Positions 9,865 to 18,609 of a DNA stretch of 64,000 bases are shown here, piece by piece. This stretch comes from Blastococcus tunisiensis. Lineage in GTDB: Bacteria > Actinomycetota > Actinomycetes > Mycobacteriales > Geodermatophilaceae. Each line of letters starts with the position of its first letter. Within the stretch, counting starts at the first letter, position 1. The stretch is from NCBI RefSeq assembly GCF_900112815.1, contig NZ_FOND01000005.1, positions 240,239 through 304,238 of the forward strand. Direction: 5' to 3'. Under the pieces are notes generated by a model. That model was not told the DNA's origin, ran no database searches, and worked only from the letters and a program-made list of their open reading frames with translations. A program made the translations under genes and the position numbers.

Positions 9865-11613
9865 GTGCTGCTGCGGATGTCGACCCTGTTCCTGCGGACC
9901 CTGCGTGACGACCCGGCCGACGCGGAGGTCCCCAGCCACCGGCTGCTCGCCCGTGGTGGCTACATCCGCCGGGCCGCTCCCGGCGGGTTCACCTGGCTGC
10001 CGCTGGGCTTCCGCGTCTTCCGCAACGTCGAGCGCATCGTCCGCGAGGAGATGGACGCGATGGGCGCCCAGGAGGTGCACTTCCCGGCGTTGCTGCCCCG
10101 CGAGCCCTACGAGGCGACCGGCCGCTGGACGGAGTACGGCCCGAACCTGTTCCGGCTGAAGGACCGCCGGGGGAACGACTTCCTCCTGGGCCCGACGCAC
10201 GAGGAGATGTTCACGCTCCTGGTGAAGGACCTCTACGGCTCGTACAAGGACCTGCCGCTCTCGCTGTACCAGATCCAGACCAAGTACCGGGACGAGGCGC
10301 GACCGCGGGCCGGGCTGTTCCGCGGGCGCGAATTCACGATGAAGGACAGCTACTCCTTCGACGTGGACGACGCCGGCCTCGACCGGTCCTACGCCGCGCA
10401 CCGCGAGGCCTACATCAGGATCTTCGACCGGCTCGGCCTGGACTACGTGATCGTCGCGGCGATGTCCGGGGCCATGGGCGGGTCGAAGAGCGAGGAGTTC
10501 CTGCACCCGACGGCGATCGGCGAGGACACCTTCGTCCGTTCGGCCGGGGGGTACGCGGCCAACGTCGAGGCCGTGGCCACCGTCGTGCCGGACGCGATCC
10601 CGTTCGACGGGCTGCCCGAGTCGCACGTCGAGGACACCCCGGACACCCCGACCATCGAAACCCTGGTCGCCGTCGCGCGGGAGCTGTTCCCCGACGCCGG
10701 CTACACAGCTGCCTCGACCCTGAAGAACGTCGTCGTCACGCTGGTGCACCCCGACGGCTCCCGCGAGCCGCTGGTGATCGGCCTGCCGGGTGACCGGGAG
10801 GTCGACGCCAAGCGCCTGGAGGCACAGGTGGCCCCGGCCGAGGTCGCGCCGTTCGACGACTTCGCCAAGCACCCCGCGCTGGTGAAGGGCTACATCGGCC
10901 CGCAGGTGCTCGGTGCGGAGAACGGGGCGAAGATCCGCTACCTGGTCGACCCGCGGATCGTCCCGGGCAGCCGCTGGATCACCGGGGCCAACGAGCCCGG
11001 CAAGCACGTGTTCGACCTGGTCGCCGGGCGGGACTTCACCTGGGACGGCGTCATCGAGGCCGCCGAGGTGCTCGCGGGTGACCCGGCGCCCGACGGCTCC
11101 GGCCCGCTGGAGCTGGCCCGCGGCGTGGAGATGGGCCACATCTTCCAGCTCGGCCGCAAGTACGCCGAGGCGCTGGACCTCAAGGTGCTCGACGAGAACG
11201 GCAAGCTGGTCACGGTGACGATGGGCTCCTACGGCATCGGGGTCTCCCGGGCGGTGGCCGCGATCGCGGAGTCGACGCACGACGAGCTGGGGCTCGTCTG
11301 GCCGCGCGAGGTGGCCCCCGCGGACGTGCACCTCGTGGCGACCGGCAAGGACGCCGCCGTCTTCGAGGCCGCCGAGGCGCTGGCCGCGGAACTGGTGGCC
11401 GCCGGGCTCACCGTGCTCTACGACGACCGGCCGAAGGTGTCTCCCGGCGTGAAGTTCAAGGACGCCGAGCTGCTGGGGATGCCGACGATCGTGACCGTGG
11501 GCCGCGGGCTCGCCGAGGGCGTCATCGAGGTGCGGGACCGCCGGACCGGCGACCGCGAGGAGGTGCCGGTCGCCGAGGCCGGCGCCCGCGTGCTCGCCGC
11601 GACCCGCACCTGA
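9865..11613 (+). CDS. proS: Prolyl-tRNA synthetase
   Basis: This 582-residue cytoplasmic enzyme charges tRNA-Pro. It is the bacterial class with an inserted editing domain, as its length shows. Class II features include GPTHEEMF (motif 2 region), the RDE stretch in KYRDEARPR, and a motif 3 region near [11 protein letters not shown]-terminal anticodon-binding domain covers roughly residues 470-582. The GTG at 9865 gives [13 protein letters not shown]. The in-frame ATG at 9877 is a possible alternative start. The gene stands alone between a hairpin and a 329-base gap. Confidence 0.97.
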   Translation: MLLRMSTLFLRTLRDDPADAEVPSHRLLARGGYIRRAAPGGFTWLPLGFRVFRNVERIVREEMDAMGAQEVHFPALLPREPYEATGRWTEYGPNLFRLKDRRGNDFLLGPTHEEMFTLLVKDLYGSYKDLPLSLYQIQTKYRDEARPRAGLFRGREFTMKDSYSFDVDDAGLDRSYAAHREAYIRIFDRLGLDYVIVAAMSGAMGGSKSEEFLHPTAIGEDTFVRSAGGYAANVEAVATVVPDAIPFDGLPESHVEDTPDTPTIETLVAVARELFPDAGYTAASTLKNVVVTLVHPDGSREPLVIGLPGDREVDAKRLEAQVAPAEVAPFDDFAKHPALVKGYIGPQVLGAENGAKIRYLVDPRIVPGSRWITGANEPGKHVFDLVAGRDFTWDGVIEAAEVLAGDPAPDGSGPLELARGVEMGHIFQLGRKYAEALDLKVLDENGKLVTVTMGSYGIGVSRAVAAIAESTHDELGLVWPREVAPADVHLVATGKDAAVFEAAEALAAELVAAGLTVLYDDRPKVSPGVKFKDAELLGMPTIVTVGRGLAEGVIEVRDRRTGDREEVPVAEAGARVLAATRT

Positions 11614-11942
11614 CCCACCCGCCCTCCTAGCCATGATCAGGGCACCTGATCATGGCGCGTCCTCCCTCGCGGTGGGCGGTGGGGGAGGATGCGCTGCGGT
11701 GGGGGAGGACGGCGTCCGGCGAGCCCTCGGACCCGGCCGCGGTGGGCACCGGCGGCCCGAGGGGGGCGGGCGGCCCATCCTGGCCACGGCCCGTCCCCGG
11801 CGATCTGGCATCATGGTCGGTCGAACACGGCGGTGGCGGCCCTCTCACCGTTTCCGGCCGTGTCCATCGCTCCGCCCCGGCGTAACCCCACACGTCGCTC
11901 CGGCGAGCACCCACACAGCGTTCGAGGAGTACACCACCCACC
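11614..11942. other. 329-base intergenic region between proS and rpsP
   Basis: No convincing gene is seen here. It holds a perfect 12-bp-arm palindrome at 11630-11656, then a G-rich stretch with a 14-bp direct repeat (GCGGTGGGGGAGGA at 11676-11689 and 11696-11709, 20-base period). The promoter and roughly 130-base leader of the rpsP operon must lie in its second half. A weak -10 candidate (CATCAT, 11809-11814) is the best I see. Confidence 0.6.
11630..11656. repeat. 27-base near-perfect palindrome after proS
   Basis: GCCATGATCAGG (11630-11641) and CCTGATCATGGC (11645-11656) are exact inverted repeats around GCA. Each arm contains TGATCA. It starts 16 bases after the proS stop. It may be a terminator, a protein-binding site or a dispersed repeat. 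No second copy is evident in this window. Confidence 0.6.
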
Positions 11943-12422
11943 GTGGCCACCAAGATCAAGCTCATGCGCCTGGGCAAGATGCGCGCGCCGTACTACCGCA
12001 TCGTCGTCGCCGACGCCCGGACCAAGCGTGACGGCCGCTCGATCGAGACGATCGGCAAGTACCACCCGAAGGAGGACCCCTCCTTCATCGAGGTCGACTC
12101 CGAGCGGGCGCAGTACTGGCTCGGCGTCGGCGCTCAGCCGACCGAGGCCGTCGCCGCCATCCTCCGGGTGACCGGTGACTGGCAGAAGTTCAAGGGCGAG
12201 GCCGCGCCGCCGCCCATGAAGGTCGCCGAGCCCAAGCCGGACAAGAAGGCCCTCTACGAGGCCGCCGTCCGCGCCGGCATGGACGAGCCGACGACCGAGG
12301 CGACCACCGCCAAGAAGAAGGCCGCTCCGAAGAAGGCCGCTGCCGCCGACGAGGCGCCCGCAGCCGAGGCTGCGCCCGAGGCTCCCGCCGCGGACGCTCC
12401 CGCAGAGACGCCTGCCGAGTAA
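11943..12422 (+). CDS. rpsP: 30S ribosomal protein S16
   Basis: This is a structural protein of the small ribosomal subunit. Residues 1-90 are the S16 fold ([21 protein letters not shown] and [12 protein letters not shown] stretches). The protein is 159 residues, much longer than the roughly 80-90 of many bacteria, because of a Lys/Ala/Pro-rich C-terminal extension (about residues 95-159) of the kind seen in actinobacteria. The start is GTG at 11943. It is the first gene of a run with khpA, rimM and trmD and is separated from khpA by only three bases. Confidence 0.97.
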   Translation: MATKIKLMRLGKMRAPYYRIVVADARTKRDGRSIETIGKYHPKEDPSFIEVDSERAQYWLGVGAQPTEAVAAILRVTGDWQKFKGEAAPPPMKVAEPKPDKKALYEAAVRAGMDEPTTEATTAKKKAAPKKAAAADEAPAAEAAPEAPAADAPAETPAE

Positions 12423-12425
12423 GAC

Positions 12426-12662
12426 GTGCTCGAAGACGCGCTCGAGCACCTGGTCAAGGGCATCGTCGACCACCCGGAGGACGTGACCGTCGACCTGCTC
12501 GCCAACCGACGTGGCAAGACCCTGGAGATCCGGGTCCACCCCGACGACCTCGGCAAGGTCATCGGTCGCGGCGGGCGCACCGCCAAGGCGCTGCGCCAGG
12601 TGATGACCGGCGTCGGCGGACGCGGCCTCCGGGTCGACGTCGTCGACACCGACGGGCGCTGA
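12426..12662 (+). CDS. khpA: KH-domain RNA-binding protein KhpA
   Basis: This 78-residue protein consists of one type II KH domain with the RNA-binding GxxG loop in KVIGRGGRTAKAL. KhpA proteins bind structured RNA and in Gram-positive bacteria partner with KhpB in the control of cell division and small RNAs. Length and position between rpsP and rimM are those expected in actinobacteria. The start is GTG at 12426, three bases after the rpsP stop. Confidence 0.95.
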   Translation: MLEDALEHLVKGIVDHPEDVTVDLLANRRGKTLEIRVHPDDLGKVIGRGGRTAKALRQVMTGVGGRGLRVDVVDTDGR

Positions 12663-12673
12663 GCACACCTCCC

Positions 12674-13219
12674 TTGCCGGGAACCCCGCACGACACCGAC
12701 ACCGTGGTGGTCGGCCGCATCGGCCGACCCCACGGTGTCCGTGGTCTGGCCACCGTCGAGGTGCGCACCGACGACCCCGACCACCGCTTCGCGCCCGGCA
12801 CGGTGCTGATGACCGACCCGCCGCAGCGGGGACCGCTCACCGTCGTCGACAAGCGCTGGCACAGCGGCACGCTGCTGCTGCAGCTGGCCGGTGCGGACGG
12901 CGCGGTCCACGCCACCCGCGAGGACGTCGACGCGCTGCGCAACACGCTCCTGGTGGTGCCGGTCGCCGACCTCCCGCCCATCGAGGACCCGGACTCCTAC
13001 TACGACCACCAGCTGGTGGGCCTCGCGGCACGGCTGCCCGACGGCACGGTCATCGGGGAGGTCACGGCGGTCCGGCACGAGGCCCAGGACCTGCTGGTCG
13101 TGCGCCGCGGCGAGGGCGGTGAGGCGCTGGTCCCGTTCGTGTCGGCGATCGTGCCCACGGTCGACCTGACCGGGGGATTCCTGGTCGTGGACCCACCCGA
13201 GGGGCTGCTGGACCTGTGA
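12674..13219 (+). CDS. rimM: Ribosome maturation factor RimM
   Basis: This is a 181-residue assembly factor for the 30S head that works with S19 and 16S rRNA. The N-terminal RimM barrel contains [14 protein letters not shown], and the C-terminal PRC-barrel contains the YYDHQLVGL stretch. The start I use is TTG at 12674, 11 bases after khpA; no ATG or GTG lies before the conserved VVVGRIG, so a rare start codon is likely. The stop overlaps trmD by GTGA. Confidence 0.94.
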   Translation: MPGTPHDTDTVVVGRIGRPHGVRGLATVEVRTDDPDHRFAPGTVLMTDPPQRGPLTVVDKRWHSGTLLLQLAGADGAVHATREDVDALRNTLLVVPVADLPPIEDPDSYYDHQLVGLAARLPDGTVIGEVTAVRHEAQDLLVVRRGEGGEALVPFVSAIVPTVDLTGGFLVVDPPEGLLDL

Positions 13220-13950
13220 GCGCGCCCTTCCGGGTCGACGTCGTGACGATCTTCCCCGAGTACCTCGCGCCGCTGCGCCAGTCGCTGCTGGGCAAGGCCG
13301 CCGAGCGCGGCCTGGTGTCCATCGGGGTGCACGACCTGCGGCAGTGGACCGACGACGTGCACCGCACCGTGGACGACGCCCCGTACGGCGGCGGGCCGGG
13401 GATGGTCATGAAGCCCGAGCCCTGGGCGCTGGCGCTGGAGGCCGTCCGTCCCTCCGGCACCCGCCTCGTCGTCCCGACCCCCGCCGGCCGGCCGTTCACC
13501 CAGGCGATGGCGGCCGAGTGGGCGCAGGAGCCCGGGCTCGTCTTCGCCTGCGGCCGCTACGAGGGGATCGACCAGCGGGTCGCCGACTGGGCCGCCGACG
13601 CCGGCCCGGTGTCGGAGGTCTCGATCGGCGACTACGTGCTGGCCGGCGGGGAGTCCGCCGTCCTCGTGATGGTCGAGGCGGTCACCCGCCTGCTGCCCGG
13701 GGTGGTGGGCAACCGCGAGTCGGTCGAGTTCGACTCGCACGCCGACGGCCTGCTGGAGGAACCCTCCTACACCCGGCCGGCCTCCTGGCGCGGCCACGAG
13801 GTGCCGCCGGTGCTGCTCTCCGGCGACCACGCCGCCATCGACCGCTGGCGCCGTGCGGAGTCGCTGCGGCGCACCGCGGTCCGCCGGCCCGACCTGCTCC
13901 CCGCGGAGGGGCTGTCCGACGCCGACCGGGCCCTGCTCGACGGTGGCTGA
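13216..13950 (+). CDS. trmD: tRNA (guanine-N1)-methyltransferase TrmD
   Basis: This 244-residue SPOUT-family enzyme makes m1G37 in tRNAs and so prevents +1 frameshifting. Family marks include [17 protein letters not shown] near residue 55, [15 protein letters not shown] near 112, and [11 protein letters not shown] in the trefoil knot that binds S-adenosylmethionine. The GTG start overlaps the rimM stop by four bases. The 3' end overlaps the NUDIX gene by eight bases. Confidence 0.97.
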   Translation: MSAPFRVDVVTIFPEYLAPLRQSLLGKAAERGLVSIGVHDLRQWTDDVHRTVDDAPYGGGPGMVMKPEPWALALEAVRPSGTRLVVPTPAGRPFTQAMAAEWAQEPGLVFACGRYEGIDQRVADWAADAGPVSEVSIGDYVLAGGESAVLVMVEAVTRLLPGVVGNRESVEFDSHADGLLEEPSYTRPASWRGHEVPPVLLSGDHAAIDRWRRAESLRRTAVRRPDLLPAEGLSDADRALLDGG

Positions 13951-14443
13951 CCGGCCGTGGGTCCGGCCGACCGCACGCGTCGTCGTCCTCGACCCGGCCG
14001 GCCGGGTGCTGCTGCTCGGCGCCCGGCTCACCGACCCGGCCGTACCTCCCGGCGAGGTCCTGTTCTGGTACACCCCGGGTGGGGGAGTGGAGGACGGCGA
14101 GAGCGTGCGCGAGGCCGCGGTCCGGGAGCTCGCCGAGGAGATCGGCCTCCTCGCGGCGCCGGCCGACCTGGAGGGCCCGGTGTGGCTGCGCCGGCATCTC
14201 GGTGCGTTCGCGGGCGTGGACATCGACTCCCGGGAGACGTTCTTCGTCCTCCGCGACGTCGTCCACGAGGTGGATCCGGGCGGCCGCACCGAGCTGGAGC
14301 TGCTGGGCGAGGAGCCGCACCGCTGGTGGTCGGCCGCCGAGCTCGCCGCGAGCGGCGAGGACTTCGCGCCGGCGGACCTCGCCGACCGGCTGCCCGAGCT
14401 GCTCAGCGGGCCGTGGACGGGCCCGCCGCGCGTCGTCGCGTGA
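13943..14443 (+). CDS. NUDIX hydrolase
   Basis: This is a 166-residue nucleoside-diphosphate-linked hydrolase. The NUDIX box is recognisable: GGGVEDGES at its start, then [14 protein letters not shown] with the metal-binding REL-EE residues. The substrate cannot be predicted. The GTG start at 13943 gives an eight-base overlap with trmD and suggests coupling. It lies between trmD and rplS. Confidence 0.88.
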   Translation: MADRPWVRPTARVVVLDPAGRVLLLGARLTDPAVPPGEVLFWYTPGGGVEDGESVREAAVRELAEEIGLLAAPADLEGPVWLRRHLGAFAGVDIDSRETFFVLRDVVHEVDPGGRTELELLGEEPHRWWSAAELAASGEDFAPADLADRLPELLSGPWTGPPRVVA

Positions 14444-14586
14444 AGGTGTGGCACAGTAGAGAGCTGCTGCAGGTCGTCGGCGCGCGCCGACGGTGGCTCC
14501 CGACGGGAGCGCAGCCCCCCGGAACGGACGGCCGGCGCACGCCGCTGTCCGACCGCATCGAGCCGCTAGAACTGAGGACTGCCGAG

Positions 14587-14943
14587 ATGAACACCCTGGA
14601 CGCACTCGACGCCGATTCGTTGCGCGCCGACATCCCCGACTTCCGCCCCGGGGACACCGTGAAGGTGCACGTGCGGGTCGTCGAGGGCAACCGCTCGCGC
14701 ATCCAGGTCTTCCAGGGCGTCATCATCCGCCGTCAGGGCGGTGGCATCCGCGAGACCTTCACCGTGCGCAAGGTGAGCTTCGGCGTCGGCGTGGAGCGCA
14801 CGTTCCCGGTGCACACCCCGGTCGTCGAGAAGATCGAGGTCGTCACCCGCGGTGACGTGCGTCGCGCGAAGCTGTACTACCTCCGCGAGCTGCGCGGCAA
14901 GGCCGCCAAGATCAAGGAGAAGCGTGAGGTCGTCGCTCGCTGA
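14587..14943 (+). CDS. rplS: 50S ribosomal protein L19
   Basis: This 118-residue large-subunit protein sits at the 30S-50S interface. Typical segments are [38 protein letters not shown] and [17 protein letters not shown]. The ATG at 14587 follows a weak GAG-containing ribosome site and gives the usual N terminus. A 143-base leader separates it from the NUDIX gene. It may hold a promoter (TAGAGA near 14457), but this is uncertain. Confidence 0.97.
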   Translation: MNTLDALDADSLRADIPDFRPGDTVKVHVRVVEGNRSRIQVFQGVIIRRQGGGIRETFTVRKVSFGVGVERTFPVHTPVVEKIEVVTRGDVRRAKLYYLRELRGKAAKIKEKREVVAR

Positions 14944-14969
14944 GCGATGACTCGCTGACACGCCTGACG

Positions 14970-14985
14970 GCCGGTCATGACCGGC
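14970..14985. terminator. 16-bp palindrome between rplS and lepB
   Basis: GCCGGTCATGACCGGC is a perfect 16-base palindrome 26 bases after the rplS stop. It could form a short hairpin ending the ribosomal protein transcript or be a protein-binding site upstream of the lepB promoter. Confidence 0.4.
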
Positions 14986-15012
14986 TGTGGTCGCGGCGGG
15001 TCTCCCGGGACG

Positions 15013-15018
15013 TACGCT
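15013..15018 (+). promoter_or_regulatory. -10 element of a probably leaderless lepB promoter
   Basis: TACGCT fits the actinobacterial TANNNT -10 consensus. Seven bases separate it from the ATG at 15026, which places the predicted start of transcription on the start codon. No Shine-Dalgarno sequence precedes that ATG. Confidence 0.5.
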
Positions 15019-15025
15019 GCTCTCG

Positions 15026-15967
15026 ATGAGCAGTGATCGGCCCGGGGGGCCCGCCGACGTCGTTCCCGGGGACGATCCTTCCGGGGACCGCACCACGCCG
15101 CAGGGCGACGCCGCCGCCGGTGCGTCCACGGCCCGGGGCTCCCGCGGTCGTGACCGGACCGCCAAGAAGGGCTCCCTGCTGCGCGAGCTCCCGGTGCTCC
15201 TGCTCATCGCGTTCGTGCTCGCGCTGGTCGTCAAGACGTTCTTCGTCCAGGCATTCTTCATCCCGTCGGGGTCGATGGAGCAGACGCTGCACGGCTGTCC
15301 CGGGTGCACCGGGGACCGCGTGCTGGTGAACAAGGTGCCGTACTGGTTCGGCGAGCCCGAGCCCGGCGACATCGTCGTGTTCAAGGGGCCGGACACCTGG
15401 GCGCCGGAGGTGTCGGTGGCCGAGCCGGCCAACTGGTTCTCCGAGGCGATGCTGTGGCTCGGGCGGACCGTCGGGGTCGCCCCGCCGAGCGAGGACGACT
15501 ACGTCAAGCGGGTGATCGCCACCGAGGGCCAGACGGTCCAGTGCTGCGACGACCAGGGGCGCGTGACGGTGGACGGCGAGCCGCTGGACGAGCCCTACAT
15601 CTTCGAGGACACCCCGATCGAGAGCCGGCCCTTCGGTCCGGTGACCGTGCCGGAGGGCCGGCTGTGGGTGATGGGTGACCACCGTTCGGCGTCGGCGGAC
15701 TCCCGCTCGCACGTCGGTGACGAGTACGGCGGCACGATCGGGGTCGACGACGTCATCGGCAAGGCCGCGGTCATCGTCTGGCCGGTCAGCCGGTTCGGAT
15801 TGCTGGACTCGCCCGACATCCAGGGCGTCGAGGCCGCCGCCGCGGAACCGGCCGGCATGACGTCCTCCACGGTGACGGCGTCGGCCGTGGCGCCCTGGGC
15901 GTTCGGGCTGGCGGGCGCGCTGCCGGTGACCGCCTGGCTGCGCCGTCGGCGATCCGCCGAGGGCTGA
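15026..15967 (+). CDS. lepB: Signal peptidase I
   Basis: This 313-residue membrane serine protease cleaves Sec and Tat signal peptides. A disordered, Gly/Asp-rich N terminus (about 50 residues) precedes one transmembrane helix (LLLIAFVLALVVKTFFV). The catalytic Ser lies in PSGSMEQTL, and the Lys general base in DDYVKRVIA. A GDHRSASADS box lies further on. Unlike many homologs it ends with a second hydrophobic segment followed by LRRRR, so both ends may be membrane-anchored. I chose ATG 15026 over GTG 14987 because the latter overlaps the palindrome and lacks a ribosome site. Confidence 0.93.
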   Translation: MSSDRPGGPADVVPGDDPSGDRTTPQGDAAAGASTARGSRGRDRTAKKGSLLRELPVLLLIAFVLALVVKTFFVQAFFIPSGSMEQTLHGCPGCTGDRVLVNKVPYWFGEPEPGDIVVFKGPDTWAPEVSVAEPANWFSEAMLWLGRTVGVAPPSEDDYVKRVIATEGQTVQCCDDQGRVTVDGEPLDEPYIFEDTPIESRPFGPVTVPEGRLWVMGDHRSASADSRSHVGDEYGGTIGVDDVIGKAAVIVWPVSRFGLLDSPDIQGVEAAAAEPAGMTSSTVTASAVAPWAFGLAGALPVTAWLRRRRSAEG

Positions 15968-16180
15968 CCGCCCCTGCTCCGTCCCCCGGCCGCGTCGTGC
16001 CTGGGCGCGGGGAGCCCGTCTGCGTTCCCAGCACCATTCCGGTGTGACGGACGGGAAGTCGAAGAACGCATAGAGCGCGGCGCGATACCAATCAAGAAAA
16101 TGCTGACAAAGTATTCAAGTATCCGTTTCACCCTTCCGATGGAGACATTGCAAGTTCCCGGAGTCGAAACGGAGTCAGTT
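15968..16180. other. AT-richer leader upstream of the LuxR-type regulator
   Basis: From about 16030 to 16180 the sequence is clearly richer in A and T than its surroundings (for example ATCAAGAAAATGCTGACAAA at 16091-16110). An in-frame ATG at 16100 would extend the downstream protein by 27 residues, but that extension has unusual composition and no ribosome site. I read the region as a promoter and long leader. Confidence 0.5.
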
Positions 16181-16930
16181 GTGTCTGCACCTATGGCGAG
16201 CAATGCCCGCGGGATCACCCGCGTGCTCCTCCTCGCCGACGCGCCCGTCCTGCGTCGCGGTCTGGTCAGCATGATCAACGAGACGGCCGGCATGCAGTCG
16301 GTGGGTACGCCCGGCGAACTGCGTCGCGCCCTCACGCTGGTCGAGTCGGCCCGCCCCGACGCCGTCGTCGTCGAGCTCGGCTCCGGCCGCGCCGCCACGC
16401 TCAACGCCTGCCGCGACCTGCGGCGCCGTTTCCCCCGCGTGACGATCGTCGCCCTCGCCACGTCGGAGGACCCCTCGGTGGTGAACGAGGCGCTCGCCGC
16501 CGGTGTCCGCGGCTACCTCATGATCAACACCTCGCCGACGCTGCTCGGCTGGGCGATCCTCGCCGCCCGCGCCGGCCGGACCGTCGTCGACCCGCAGATC
16601 CGCCGGGTCGAGCCCTCCGCCCTGCCGGCCGCGAAGCCGTTCACGCCGGAGGTGCCGCTGACCCGGCGCGAGTCCGACGTGCTCGACGAGCTGCTGCTGG
16701 GGCAGTCCAACCGGCAGATCGGGCGCAACCTCTTCATCAGCGAGGACACCGTCAAGTCCCACGTCAAGGCCATCCTGCGCAAGCTCGGTGCCCGGGACCG
16801 GGCGCACGCGGTCTCCCTGGTGCTGTCCAACCGCCAGCCCGGCTGCACCTGTGGCGCCCACGGCCTGTCCGCGGCCGCCCAGGGCGAGACCGAGCTGTCC
16901 AGCCCCGATCTGGGGCTCGCCGAGATCTGA
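16181..16930 (+). CDS. LuxR-family regulator with degenerate receiver domain
   Basis: This is a 249-residue DNA-binding protein. Residues 11-125 have the fold pattern of a NarL-type receiver, but the canonical residues are replaced: the acidic pair is Ala19-Asp20, the phosphoacceptor position is Glu65 (VVVELGSG), and the conserved Lys region reads GYLMINTSP with no Lys. Residues 158-215 form a clear LuxR helix-turn-helix (TRRESDVLDELLLGQSNRQI, VKSHVKAILRKL). The GTG at 16181 is preferred, with GGAG 8 bases upstream. A 42-bp palindrome ends the transcript. It probably acts without phosphorylation. No kinase is adjacent, and the target is unknown. Confidence 0.85.
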   Translation: MSAPMASNARGITRVLLLADAPVLRRGLVSMINETAGMQSVGTPGELRRALTLVESARPDAVVVELGSGRAATLNACRDLRRRFPRVTIVALATSEDPSVVNEALAAGVRGYLMINTSPTLLGWAILAARAGRTVVDPQIRRVEPSALPAAKPFTPEVPLTRRESDVLDELLLGQSNRQIGRNLFISEDTVKSHVKAILRKLGARDRAHAVSLVLSNRQPGCTCGAHGLSAAAQGETELSSPDLGLAEI

Positions 16931-16948
16931 TCTCGGGTCCATCCCTCC

Positions 16949-16990
16949 GGCCGAACGGGCCGGCCCCCGCGGGGGCCGGCCCGTTCGGCC
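16949..16990 (+). terminator. 42-bp perfect palindrome, strong terminator hairpin
   Basis: Bases 16949-16968 are the exact reverse complement of 16971-16990, and the two central bases GC are also self-complementary. The left arm starts GGCCGAACGGG and ends GGCCCCC. It starts 18 bases after the regulator stop. As RNA it forms a stem close to 20 bp. No U-tract follows, as expected for this phylum. Confidence 0.8.
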
Positions 16991-17032
16991 GTCCCGGTCG
17001 TGTCCGGTCGGAGAGCACCGGGCGGCCCGTCG

Positions 17033-17038
17033 TACTGT
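17033..17038 (+). promoter_or_regulatory. -10 element upstream of rnhB
   Basis: TACTGT matches TANNNT. It lies nine bases before the rnhB ATG at 17048, so the predicted transcript would begin about three bases before the start codon, nearly leaderless. It also lies just after the long terminator palindrome, where a new promoter is expected. Confidence 0.5.
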
Positions 17039-17047
17039 CGGACGGCG

Positions 17048-17851
17048 ATGGTTTCCCGATCCGCCCACTCCACGTCGAGCCCGGCCGTGCGCGCCCGGCG
17101 CGCACCGGTGGGCGAGGACCGTCCCGACGCGCTCTGGGACATGGAGCGGTCCCTGCGCCGTCGCGGCTTCGAGGTCGTGGCCGGTGCCGACGAGGCCGGC
17201 CGCGGTGCCTGTGCCGGTCCGCTGGTGGCCGCGGCCTGCGTGCTGCCTCCCGGCCGCCGGGGGCGGGTCCCCGGCCTGGCCGACTCCAAGCTGCTGACCG
17301 CGGCGGCCCGCGAGCGGGTGTACGCGGAGGTGGCGGACCGTGCGCTGACCTGGTCGGTCGTGGTCATCCCCGTCGGCGAGCTGGACGCCCGTGGCATGCA
17401 CGTCACCAACATCGAGGCGCTGCGGCGGGCGGTCAGCGCCCTCGACCCGTCCCCGGACTACGTCCTGACCGACGGGTTCCCGGTGCCCGGCCTGACCCGG
17501 CCCGGTCTGGCGGTGTGGAAGGGCGACCGGGTGGCCGCGTGCGTCGCGGCCGCGTCGGTGCTCGCCAAGGTCACCCGGGACCGTCTGATGCTGGAGCTGC
17601 ACGAGCAGTGGCCCCAGTACGACTTCGCCGGCCACAAGGGCTACATCACCGACGTGCACAGCGCCGCGCTGGAGCGGCACGGGCCGTGCCCGGAGCACCG
17701 GATGCGGTTCGTCAACGTCCGGAGCGCCCGCGACTCCCACGCCGCGCGGACGGCCCGGCTGACCGGGCCGGACGCGATGGTCGATGATGGGGCCATGCCC
17801 TTCTCGCCGCCGTCCCGAGCGCTGAGCCCCGTTCCCGGAGAGGTTCGATGA
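17048..17851 (+). CDS. rnhB: Ribonuclease HII
   Basis: This 267-residue endonuclease removes ribonucleotides from DNA and RNA from hybrids. The catalytic acidic residues begin with Asp48-Glu49 in GADEAGRG. Other family stretches are GCAGPLV-like, VLTDGFPVPG and GHKGYITDVHSAAL followed by HRMRF. The first 35 residues are an Ala/Arg/Ser-rich extension. The ATG at 17048 is supported by the -10 element just upstream. The stop overlaps the DUF2469 gene by ATGA, the usual actinobacterial pairing. Confidence 0.94.
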   Translation: MVSRSAHSTSSPAVRARRAPVGEDRPDALWDMERSLRRRGFEVVAGADEAGRGACAGPLVAAACVLPPGRRGRVPGLADSKLLTAAARERVYAEVADRALTWSVVVIPVGELDARGMHVTNIEALRRAVSALDPSPDYVLTDGFPVPGLTRPGLAVWKGDRVAACVAAASVLAKVTRDRLMLELHEQWPQYDFAGHKGYITDVHSAALERHGPCPEHRMRFVNVRSARDSHAARTARLTGPDAMVDDGAMPFSPPSRALSPVPGEVR

Positions 17852-18168
17852 GCACCGAGGACCTCGAGAAGTACGAGACCGAGATGGAGCTGCAGCTCTA
17901 TCGCGAGTACCGGGACATCGTCCGCCAGTTCACCTACGTGGTGGAGACCGAGCGGCGGTTCTACCTGGCCAACTCCGTCGACCTCCAGGTCCGCGAAGCC
18001 GGGGGAGAGGTCTACTTCGAGCTGAAGCTGTCCGACGCCTGGGTCTGGGACATGTACCGGCCGGCCCGCTTCGTGCGCAACGTCCGGGTGCTGACGTTCA
18101 AGGACGTCAACGTCGAGGAGCTTGACAAGCCCGACCTCGAACTGCCGGAGAACCCGCGGATCACCTGA
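17848..18168 (+). CDS. DUF2469 family protein
   Basis: This 106-residue soluble protein is of unknown function and restricted to Actinobacteria as far as I know. It is acidic, with the conserved aromatic segment TYVVETERRFYLAN and the VYFELKLSDAWVWDMYRP region. It is translationally coupled to rnhB (ATGA) and followed after 81 bases by yraN. The persistent neighbourhood suggests a link to nucleic acid maintenance, but no activity can be assigned. Confidence 0.9.
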   Translation: MSTEDLEKYETEMELQLYREYRDIVRQFTYVVETERRFYLANSVDLQVREAGGEVYFELKLSDAWVWDMYRPARFVRNVRVLTFKDVNVEELDKPDLELPENPRIT

Positions 18169-18249
18169 CCGGCGTCCACAGCCGGGCGCGCTCTCCACAG
18201 ATCGCTGGCGGCGCTGTCCCGACCGGCGCCGCCGCGCCACGGTCGGGGG

Positions 18250-18609
18250 GTGTCCACGACCTCCGAACTCGGCGCCCACGGCGAGGCGATCGCCGTCGCC
18301 TTCCTCACCGACCACGGCCTCCGGGTGCTGGACCGCAACTGGCGGTGCCGGGAGGGTGAGCTCGACATCGTCGCCCGCGACAGCGGTGCGCTCGTCTTCT
18401 GCGAGGTGAAGACCCGACGGGGTACCGGCTTCGGCCACCCCGTCGAGGCGGTGACCCCCGCGAAGCAGCGCCGGCTGCGCACGGTGGCCCAGCGGTGGCT
18501 CGCCGACCACGACGAACATGCGCCCGAGCTGCGCTTCGACGTGGTCGGGGTGCTGGTGCGCCCGTCGCGGCCGGCGCTGGTCACGCACCTCCGGGCAGCG
18601 TTCCTGTGA
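18250..18609 (+). CDS. yraN: YraN/UPF0102 family nuclease-like protein
   Basis: This 119-residue protein has a predicted restriction-endonuclease-like fold. The core reads GELDIVARDSGALVFCEVKTR, which carries the Asp and ExK residues of PD-(D/E)xK nucleases. Members sit beside comM and dprA across bacteria, suggesting a role in handling incoming or recombining DNA, but the biochemical function is unsettled. The start is GTG at 18250. The stop overlaps comM by GTGA. Confidence 0.93.
   Translation: MSTTSELGAHGEAIAVAFLTDHGLRVLDRNWRCREGELDIVARDSGALVFCEVKTRRGTGFGHPVEAVTPAKQRRLRTVAQRWLADHDEHAPELRFDVVGVLVRPSRPALVTHLRAAFL

Noticed and set aside
18170..18200. Two TCCACAG motifs resembling DnaA boxes between DUF2469 and yraN
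   Set aside because: They lack the first conserved bases (TTRT), there are only two, and no origin genes (dnaA, dnaN) are near. They are probably coincidental.
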